This document shows, piece by piece, positions 24,896 through 30,064 of a stretch of 30,064 nt of DNA. Under the pieces are notes generated by a model. It worked only from the letters and a program-made list of their open reading frames with translations, searched no databases and had not been told where the DNA came from. Each line of letters begins with the position of its first letter. Positions within the stretch are counted from its first letter, which is position 1. Made by a program: the position numbers and the translations under genes. The DNA comes from CAYZJD01 sp964478455 (GTDB lineage Bacteria; Acidobacteriota; Terriglobia; Bryobacterales; Bryobacteraceae), in contig CAYZJD010000009.1 in NCBI GenBank assembly GCA_964478455.1, forward strand, positions 1 through 30,064, read 5' to 3'.

Positions 24896-26548
24896 ATGGA
24901 GCGCAGGCTCTTGCTGGCCTTCCTCCTGATGGGGCTGGTCCTGTTCCTCACGCCCTATTTCTTCCGCAGTACGCCGCCAGCGCCGGCTCCCCAGCCGCAG
25001 AAGCCGCCGGCGGCCTCGCAGCCGGTTCAGAAGAAGACTGAAGCCCTCCCAGCCCCGGCGGCTGCTCCTCGACCAGGCCAGGTGGCGGCGTCGCGCGAAG
25101 AGACGTTCATCGTGGAGACGGACCTTTTCCGGGTGACGCTCGCCAACCGTGGCGCGACGCTTCGAAGCTGGATCCTGAAAAAATACAAGGACGGCACGGG
25201 CAAGCCGCTGGAGCTAGTGAACACGGCGGGCGCGGCGAAGACCGGCTATCCTCTGTCGGTCTACTTCAAGAACGGGAAGCCCGGCACGGATCTGAACCAG
25301 GCTCTTTACGTGCCTGCGCCGCAGGCTGAAGGCTTGGCCATCGACTACGAATTTTCCGATGGGCGGGTGTTCGCGCGGAAATCATTCCGATTCCGGAAAG
25401 ACAGCTACATCATCGAGGTTTCATCCGTGGTGACGGACCAGGGCAAGCCGGTCGCGCACTTGCTGGCGTGGCGGGGAGGCTTCGGGGACCGCACGGTGGC
25501 CAAGCACGCCGCCACGCAACGAAGCGTCTACTACGACCTCTCGGCGAACAAGCTGGTGGAGAACGAGGCCAAGGCGGCTAAAGACGGGCCCGTCTCCGCC
25601 TCCGGTGCTTACTCCTTCGCCGGCATCATGGACGCTTACTTCGCGGCGGTCTTCTTGCCGGCCGACGGCGCCACCACCGAATTGCGCACGTTCAGCGACC
25701 CGGTGCCGGAGGCCGCGGGAGGGGCCGAAGCTCCGCACGTCGGCGCGGGCGTCTCCGGCGGCGATCAAAACCGGTTCGCGCTGTTCGTCGGTCCGAAGGA
25801 CCTGGACCTGCTGCGTAAGGTGAACCCCAAGCTGGAGCAGATCGTGGACTTCGGCTGGTTCGCCTTCATCGCCAAGCCGTTGTTCCTGGCCCTGAATTGG
25901 GTGAATGACCGCTACGTGCACAGCTACGGCTGGTCGATCGTCCTCATTACGGTCATCATCAACTTTCTGCTGCTGCCGCTGAAGATCACCAGCCTCAAGT
26001 CGATGAAGAAGATGTCGGCGCTCCAGCCGCAGATCGCGGCCATCAACGAGAAGTACAAGAGCGTCGGCCTCCGCGATCCGCGCAAGGCGGAGCAGAACCA
26101 GGAGATCATGGAGCTGTACAAGAAGCACGGCGTGAACCCCATGGGAGGCTGCGTGCCGATGCTTCTCCAGATCCCTTTCTTCATCGCCTTCTATAAGGTG
26201 CTGACCGTGGCCATCGAGCTGCGCGGCGCCTCCTGGCTCTGGGTGACCGACTTGTCGCAACCGGAGACGCTGCCGATCCGCATTCTGCCGGTGACGATGA
26301 TCGTGACGCAGTTCATCCTTCAGAAGATGACGCCCTCGACCACGGCCGACCCCGCGCAGCAGCGCGTCATGCTGCTGATGCCACTCATCCTCGGTTTCAT
26401 GTTCTACGGGGTGTCGAGCGGGCTGGTGTTATACTGGTTGACCGGCAACCTGGTGGGCATCGCCCAGCAGTGGTTCTTCAACCGGATTGCGCTGGCGCCG
26501 AGCGTGCCGCCGGCGCCTGTGAAACGCGCAAAAGGCCCCAGGAAGTAG
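24896..26548 (+). CDS. yidC: membrane protein insertase YidC
   Basis: This 550-residue protein is the Gram-negative type of YidC. It has an N-terminal membrane segment (MERRLLLAFLLMGLVLFLTP), a Pro/Ala-rich linker, a large periplasmic beta-sandwich domain (about 75-320), then a five-segment insertase core with YGWSIVLITVIINFLLLPLK. That core also has a cytoplasmic helical hairpin containing KYKSVGLRDPRKAEQNQEI, followed by MGGCVPMLLQIPFFIAFYKV, and it ends in a basic tail. It inserts membrane proteins with or without SecYEG. I prefer ATG 24896: AGGAG is 8 nt upstream. ATG 24890 and 24836 are in frame, the latter adding 20 residues with little ribosome binding site support. It is followed by the khpB gene. 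Confidence 0.96.
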   Translation: MERRLLLAFLLMGLVLFLTPYFFRSTPPAPAPQPQKPPAASQPVQKKTEALPAPAAAPRPGQVAASREETFIVETDLFRVTLANRGATLRSWILKKYKDGTGKPLELVNTAGAAKTGYPLSVYFKNGKPGTDLNQALYVPAPQAEGLAIDYEFSDGRVFARKSFRFRKDSYIIEVSSVVTDQGKPVAHLLAWRGGFGDRTVAKHAATQRSVYYDLSANKLVENEAKAAKDGPVSASGAYSFAGIMDAYFAAVFLPADGATTELRTFSDPVPEAAGGAEAPHVGAGVSGGDQNRFALFVGPKDLDLLRKVNPKLEQIVDFGWFAFIAKPLFLALNWVNDRYVHSYGWSIVLITVIINFLLLPLKITSLKSMKKMSALQPQIAAINEKYKSVGLRDPRKAEQNQEIMELYKKHGVNPMGGCVPMLLQIPFFIAFYKVLTVAIELRGASWLWVTDLSQPETLPIRILPVTMIVTQFILQKMTPSTTADPAQQRVMLLMPLILGFMFYGVSSGLVLYWLTGNLVGIAQQWFFNRIALAPSVPPAPVKRAKGPRK

Positions 26549-26551
26549 CCC

Positions 26552-27112
26552 GTGGAACAACCTAAGTACACCGCCGAGGCCATCGGCCCCCAACTGGATA
26601 CCTTCTTGCGGCCGCTACTTCGCCACGCCGGCTTCCGGCTGAAATACGAGATCGCCGACGGGCAGAACCCGCATCCCGACTTCGAGAATCCCGAGGTTGT
26701 GGTGAAGTTCTCCGGTCCCGATGTCGAGCTGCTGCTTGAAAACCGGGCCGAGCTGCTGCTGGCGCTCGAGCACCTGGCCATGGAGGCGCTTCGCATTCCG
26801 CCGGAGGACCACTCGCGGCTGTGCTTCGACGCCAACGACTACCGCGTCCTCCGTATTGAAGAGCTGCGCGTGAGCGCGCTCACGGCCGCAGACAAGGTCA
26901 AGCGCACCGGCGTGCCGTTCCGGTTCAGCCCGATGACCAGCCGAGAGCGCCGCATCATCCATTTGGCGCTGCGCGATGAGAAGGCGGTGCGCAGCGAGAG
27001 CGCCGGCGTGGGTCCCCAGCGACAGGTCGTGATCTACCCGGCGAACATGCCCTCCATCCCGGAGCCGGCACAACCGGTTGCCTCCGGGCGGTTTCCGCGC
27101 CGCCACCGCTGA
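26552..27112 (+). CDS. khpB: KhpB/Jag-like RNA-binding protein (KH-II + R3H)
   Basis: This 186-residue protein carries the Jag layout without the N-terminal Jag domain: a KH-like fold (about 24-82, with NPEVVVKFSGPDVELLLENR and LLLALEHLAMEAL) and an R3H domain (about 95-163). The R3H signature Arg133-x3-His137 is in SRERRIIHLAL, followed by VRSESAGVGPQRQVVIYP. In other bacteria KhpB pairs with KhpA in RNA binding that affects cell elongation. The start is a GTG, preceded by GGAAG at the end of yidC. The C-terminal ~20 residues are an Arg/Pro-rich tail. It is in the conserved position between yidC and mnmE. Confidence 0.93.
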   Translation: MEQPKYTAEAIGPQLDTFLRPLLRHAGFRLKYEIADGQNPHPDFENPEVVVKFSGPDVELLLENRAELLLALEHLAMEALRIPPEDHSRLCFDANDYRVLRIEELRVSALTAADKVKRTGVPFRFSPMTSRERRIIHLALRDEKAVRSESAGVGPQRQVVIYPANMPSIPEPAQPVASGRFPRRHR

Positions 27113-27114
27113 GG

Positions 27115-28467
27115 TTGAACCTCCGGGACACCATCGTCGCCGTTTCGACCCCGCCGGGGCGGGGCGGGATCGGAGTGGTACGCCTGTCCGGCGAGAAATC
27201 GCGACCGATCGCTGAAAGCATCCTGCGGTTCGCCCATCCTCCCGAGTGGCGCTCCTGGGCGGCCATGCTCGCTGAGCTGGAGGATGGGCAGGGCCACGCC
27301 ATCGATCAGGTGGTGGCAACATACTTCGAGCGGCCGCGCTCCTACACCGCCGAAGACGTCGTCGAGATCTCCTGTCACGGTTCTCCCATGGTGCTCCGCT
27401 GCTGCGTCGAGCGTGCTTGCGCCGCCGGTGCGCGGCCCGCCGAGCCCGGCGAGTTCACCTTGCGCGCCTTCCTCAACGGGCGCATCGACCTGCCCCAGGC
27501 GGAAGCCGTGCGCGATCTGATCGAGGCCACGACGCTCTATCAGGCCCGTGTCGCCGCCCAGCAACTGGACGGCTCGGTCTCGCGCCGCATTGCCCCCGTG
27601 AAGGATCAGCTTCTGGAGCTGATCGCGCTGCTCGAAGCCGGCATCGACTTCGCCGAGGACGACGTCTCCATTGCGTCCACGGAGGAAATCCTGCGGCGCC
27701 TGGAGCCTGTGCGCACAGGCCTCGAGGCCATGATCAGGAGCTTTGCCTACGGACGCCTGGTGCATGACGGCCTGACACTCGCTATCGTCGGCAGGCCCAA
27801 CGTCGGCAAGAGCAGCCTCTTCAACCGCCTGCTCGAGCAGGAACGCGCCATCGTCACAGACATTCCCGGCACAACGCGCGATCTCGTTTCCGAAGTCGCT
27901 TCCCTCGGCGGCATCCCGGTGAAGTACATGGACACGGCCGGCATCCGCGAAACGGATGGTCTTGTCGAAACGCTCGGCATCGAACGCAGCTACCGCGCCA
28001 TGGCCGACGCGGACCTGACACTTGTGGTGGTCGATCTCTCCTCACCAGCGGAGGCGGAGGACCACGAACTGATCCGACGGGCAGGCCAATGCGGGCGCTT
28101 CGTGGTTGTCGGCAACAAGTGCGACTTGCCGCGCCGCGCCGCGTTCGTCGAGGAGATGGCGATCGTTTCGGCCCTGACAGGCGAAGGTATCGAGGCGCTC
28201 CGTTCGCGAATCCTGGCTATGCTCGCCCCCGAAGGCGGTCCCGAGCAGGAGGCCGGTTTCATCACCAGCCTCCGCCACGAGCAACTGCTGCGCGAGTCGC
28301 TCGAAGCGCTCGATCACGCCCGGACGGCCGCCGTCAACCAGATCCCTCACGAGATGCTGCTGCTGGACCTTTACGCCGCGCTGCGGCCCATCGACGCCAT
28401 CACCGGCGCAACGACCGCCGACGACATCCTCAACCGCATTTTCTCGACGTTCTGCATTGGCAAGTAG
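27115..28467 (+). CDS. mnmE: tRNA uridine-5-carboxymethylaminomethyl modification GTPase MnmE
   Basis: This 450-residue protein is complete MnmE. The N-terminal formyl-THF-binding domain starts NLRDTIVAVSTPPGRGGIGV and has FLNGRIDLPQAEAVRDLI. A helical domain surrounds the inserted GTPase domain (G1 GRPNVGKSS at about 224, DTAG, NKCD), and the absolutely conserved C-terminal FCIGK contains the catalytic Cys. With MnmG it makes the xm5s2U34 modification of tRNAs decoding split codon boxes. The start is TTG at 27115, 2 bp after the khpB stop, with no ATG available; translation is probably coupled. Confidence 0.97.
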   Translation: MNLRDTIVAVSTPPGRGGIGVVRLSGEKSRPIAESILRFAHPPEWRSWAAMLAELEDGQGHAIDQVVATYFERPRSYTAEDVVEISCHGSPMVLRCCVERACAAGARPAEPGEFTLRAFLNGRIDLPQAEAVRDLIEATTLYQARVAAQQLDGSVSRRIAPVKDQLLELIALLEAGIDFAEDDVSIASTEEILRRLEPVRTGLEAMIRSFAYGRLVHDGLTLAIVGRPNVGKSSLFNRLLEQERAIVTDIPGTTRDLVSEVASLGGIPVKYMDTAGIRETDGLVETLGIERSYRAMADADLTLVVVDLSSPAEAEDHELIRRAGQCGRFVVVGNKCDLPRRAAFVEEMAIVSALTGEGIEALRSRILAMLAPEGGPEQEAGFITSLRHEQLLRESLEALDHARTAAVNQIPHEMLLLDLYAALRPIDAITGATTADDILNRIFSTFCIGK

Positions 28468-28517
28468 CCGGGCAAGGGCAGTTATCTCTTTTACCGTCAA
28501 TGAGTTCGGTGAATGGA

Positions 28518-28547
28518 TTGACTGTCGCGATATCTCTGTGATATCAT
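28518..28547 (+). promoter_or_regulatory. promoter of the SPFH-RHH operon
   Basis: TTGACT (28518-28523) and TATCAT (28542-28547) are separated by 18 bp, a good sigma70-type promoter. The -10 is embedded in the GATAT repeat array, so a protein bound there would block polymerase. Confidence 0.7.
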
Positions 28548-28566
28548 CAAGATATAGAGAGATATT
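28529..28566 (+). promoter_or_regulatory. operator-like array of four GATAT repeats
   Basis: GATATC (28529), GATATC (28540), GATATA (28551) and GATATT (28561) repeat at 11, 11 and 10 bp, on one face of the helix. The array covers the spacer, the -10 and the leader up to 3 bp before the ATG. The outer parts are also inverted (ATATCTCT with AGAGATAT). In this GC-rich sequence the AT-rich block is striking. The likely binder is the ribbon-helix-helix protein encoded at 29452; that is inference. Confidence 0.65.
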
Positions 28567-28569
28567 TCC

Positions 28570-29451
28570 ATGATCAAAGAAACTTCCCGCTCTACTCTCC
28601 CCGGAGTGCCGGTGCTGATTCTGCTCATTCTACTGTTAGCGGCATGCGTCGCCGGCATGATCCTGGTAGGTGTCAACCTCCCCAAGGGTGATCGCGGCTG
28701 GCCGATGTTCGCTCTGGTTGTCGTGGTTGTGCTCGACGCGTTGTGCCTGGCCGGGCTGTTCATGGTCCAGCCGAATCAAGGTGCCGTGCTCCTGCTGTTC
28801 GGCAAGTACGTTGGCACCGTTCGAACGCCCGGGTTGAATTGGGCGAACCCTTTCCTTACGAAGAAGCGCTTGTCGCTGCGCGTGCGAAACTTCGAGACCG
28901 CCCGGCTGAAGGTGAACGACCGGGAAGGCAACCCGATTGAGATTGCCGCTGTCGTCGTCTGGCAGGTGGTGGACACCGCCGAAGCGTCCTTCCAGGTGGA
29001 CAACTACGAGAACTACGTCCACGTACAAAGCGAGGCGGCGTTGCGGAACCTGGCGACGAACTACCCTTATGACTCACACGAGGAGGCGGTGATCTCGCTG
29101 CGCGGCCATACGGGAACGGTAGCAAAGCACCTGAAAGAAGAAATCCAGGAGCGGCTGGCGGTGGCGGGCGTCGAGGTGCTCGAGGCACGGATCAGTCATC
29201 TCGCCTACGCGCCGGAGATCGCCGCGGCGATGCTCCAGCGGCAGCAGGCGGGGGCGATCATCGCCGCCCGGCAGCGGATCGTCGAGGGCGCGGTTGGCAT
29301 GGTCGAGATGGCGCTCGACATGCTTTCGAAGAACAAGATCCTCGAGCTTGACGAAGAGCGGCGCGCCGCCATGGTGAGCAACCTGCTGGTGGTGCTGTGC
29401 GGCGAGCGCGCGGCCCAACCGGTGGTGAATACCGGCACCCTCTACCAGTAG
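28570..29451 (+). CDS. SPFH/Band 7 membrane protein
   Basis: This 293-residue protein has two N-terminal membrane helices (about 12-34 and 47-67), then an SPFH/Band 7 domain: PNQGAVLLLFGKYVGTVRTPGLNW, RLKVNDREGNPIEIAAVVVW with VVDTAEASFQVDNYENYV, and RLAVAGVEVLEARISHLAYA. A short helical C-terminus replaces the long coiled coil of flotillins. Such proteins form large oligomeric cages or scaffolds around membrane proteins and often accompany proteases or stress systems. The ATG has only a weak GAGAG ribosome binding site, which the operator repeats overlap. The ribbon-helix-helix gene starts at the next base after its stop. Confidence 0.9.
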   Translation: MIKETSRSTLPGVPVLILLILLLAACVAGMILVGVNLPKGDRGWPMFALVVVVVLDALCLAGLFMVQPNQGAVLLLFGKYVGTVRTPGLNWANPFLTKKRLSLRVRNFETARLKVNDREGNPIEIAAVVVWQVVDTAEASFQVDNYENYVHVQSEAALRNLATNYPYDSHEEAVISLRGHTGTVAKHLKEEIQERLAVAGVEVLEARISHLAYAPEIAAAMLQRQQAGAIIAARQRIVEGAVGMVEMALDMLSKNKILELDEERRAAMVSNLLVVLCGERAAQPVVNTGTLYQ

Positions 29452-29640
29452 ATGGAGATGGCGGAGCGCAAGACGTTCCTGCTGCGAATCGACGCCGGCC
29501 TTCACGAGCAGTTGCGGCGTTGGGCCGAAGACGAACTGCGGAGCGTCAATGGCCAGATCGAGTACATCCTTCGCGAGGCGCTTCGCCAGCGCGGACGGCT
29601 CCGAAAGGAGCGGCCGGAACCATCGCCGCAGGCCGAATAG
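29452..29640 (+). CDS. Arc/CopG-like ribbon-helix-helix protein
   Basis: This 62-residue protein has an RHH fold: a strand (KTFLLRI, residues 7-13), helix A (HEQLRRWAEDEL), the turn RSVNGQIE, and helix B (EYILREALRQRG). The basic and polar residues of the strand would contact DNA. Its tail is Arg/Pro/Glu-rich. RHH repressors bind half-sites about 10-11 bp apart, which matches the GATAT array before the SPFH gene, so autoregulation of the two-gene operon is likely. The ATG at 29452 directly follows the SPFH stop (tagATG); ATG 29458 is an alternative. An orphan antitoxin is the other reading, but no toxin-like partner is present. Confidence 0.85.
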   Translation: MEMAERKTFLLRIDAGLHEQLRRWAEDELRSVNGQIEYILREALRQRGRLRKERPEPSPQAE

Positions 29641-29665
29641 TCGGGCTGCGCGGGGGTTCGGCCGG

Positions 29666-30064
29666 TCAGCGCCGGCTTCGGAAAAACTCCTGGAGCAGCT
29701 TCTGGCACTCGGCGCCGAGCACGCCCTCGGCGATCTCCACGCGGTGGTTGAGCAGGTCAGAGTCGGCAATGCGAAACTTGCTGCGGACGCCGCCGAAACG
29801 CAGGTCGCGGGCACCGAAGACGAGCCGCGAGATACGGGCGTTCACCAGCGCTCCGGCGCACATGACGCAGGGCTCGAGGGTGACGTAGAGGGCGCAAGCC
29901 TCCAACCGGTAGTTGCCGAGCGCGGCGGCCGCGTCGCGCAGCGCCAGAATCTCGGCGTGCGCGGTGGGATCGTTACGCGAGACGGATGAATTCCGGCCCC
30001 GGCCGATGACGCGGTCGTTACATACCACGACCGCGCCGACCGGCACCTCGTCTTCGCGCTCCGC
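29666..30064 (-). CDS. tadA: tRNA adenosine deaminase TadA (5' end beyond window)
   Basis: The visible 132 residues are TadA from just before EVPVGAVVV to the stop. The zinc and proton-shuttle motif is HAEILAL (His and catalytic Glu), with the metal Cys pair in PCVMCAGAL and SRLVFGARD after it. TadA deaminates adenosine 34 of tRNA-Arg(ACG) to inosine. The frame continues upstream through AERED with no stop, so the true start lies a short way past 30064; GTG 30046 inside the domain is not the start. It converges with the RHH gene, 25 bp apart. Confidence 0.93.
   Translation of the reverse strand, partial: AEREDEVPVGAVVVCNDRVIGRGRNSSVSRNDPTAHAEILALRDAAAALGNYRLEACALYVTLEPCVMCAGALVNARISRLVFGARDLRFGGVRSKFRIADSDLLNHRVEIAEGVLGAECQKLLQEFFRSRR

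Noticed and set aside
28529..28566. The GATAT array as a short CRISPR-like repeat
   Set aside because: Units are about 6 bp with 4-5 bp between them, far too short for repeats and spacers.

Overview
The window is GC-rich chromosomal DNA, most likely from an acidobacterium of the Solibacter/Bryobacter type. The main clue is the 1112-residue subtilase at 20626-23964. Its C-terminal ~230 residues look like the cell-surface module (TIGR03437) that is hugely expanded in Solibacteres. The rest of the gene content is Gram-negative in character: RlpA with a SPOR domain, YidC with a large periplasmic domain, and a Tat-exported sugar isomerase. I see no rRNA, tRNA, CRISPR array or intact insertion sequence.

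Layout. 1-293: start of a zinc-finger protein, probably the N-terminus of an RsbU-type phosphatase (minus). 430-2981: rpsO-pnp. 3060-5102: a small Cys/His-rich protein (minus), then a uridine kinase-like gene coupled to an unknown 309-residue protein. 5287-7243: exported sugar isomerase and GHMP sugar kinase, divergent. 7363-9776 (minus): papain-like amidase, cytoplasmic-type subtilase and a small protein resembling a free-standing subtilase propeptide. 9815-11618: precorrin-2 dehydrogenase and der, divergent. 11688-15825 (minus): NCS1 permease, DUF302 protein, unknown protein and DUF5060/DUF4038 glycosidase. 15918-16916: MidA-like methyltransferase. 16983-17048 (minus): a 21-codon lysine-rich microgene with its own promoter, leader hairpin, ribosome binding site and terminator. 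17230-19944: rlpA, a frameshifted sigma54 activator and a glycosyltransferase. 19956-20273: small unknown (minus). 20626-23964: secreted subtilase (minus). 24064-28467: the conserved rpmH-rnpA-yidD-yidC-khpB-mnmE cluster. 28570-29640: SPFH membrane protein plus ribbon-helix-helix protein behind an operator-like array. 29666-30064: tadA (minus, runs off the end).

How the genes work together. The rpmH-to-mnmE cluster is the classic translation/RNase P/membrane insertion/tRNA modification block, transcribed from a near-consensus promoter at 23954-23983. The protease cassette and the SPFH-RHH pair are the best candidates for little-studied systems. In the first, the small third protein shares a propeptide-like segment with the N-terminus of the protease encoded just upstream of it. 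In the second, four GATAT repeats spaced 11, 11 and 10 bp cover the promoter, which is the geometry expected of a ribbon-helix-helix repressor such as the one at the operon's end.

Repeats. A ~112 bp imperfect palindrome at 20491-20602 has an extra half-copy beside it and a diverged half-site 15 kb away at 5265-5288. A separate perfect 20-bp inverted repeat lies between der and the permease gene. Both look like REP/MITE-type elements. All functional calls rest on reading motifs by eye; no database search was possible.
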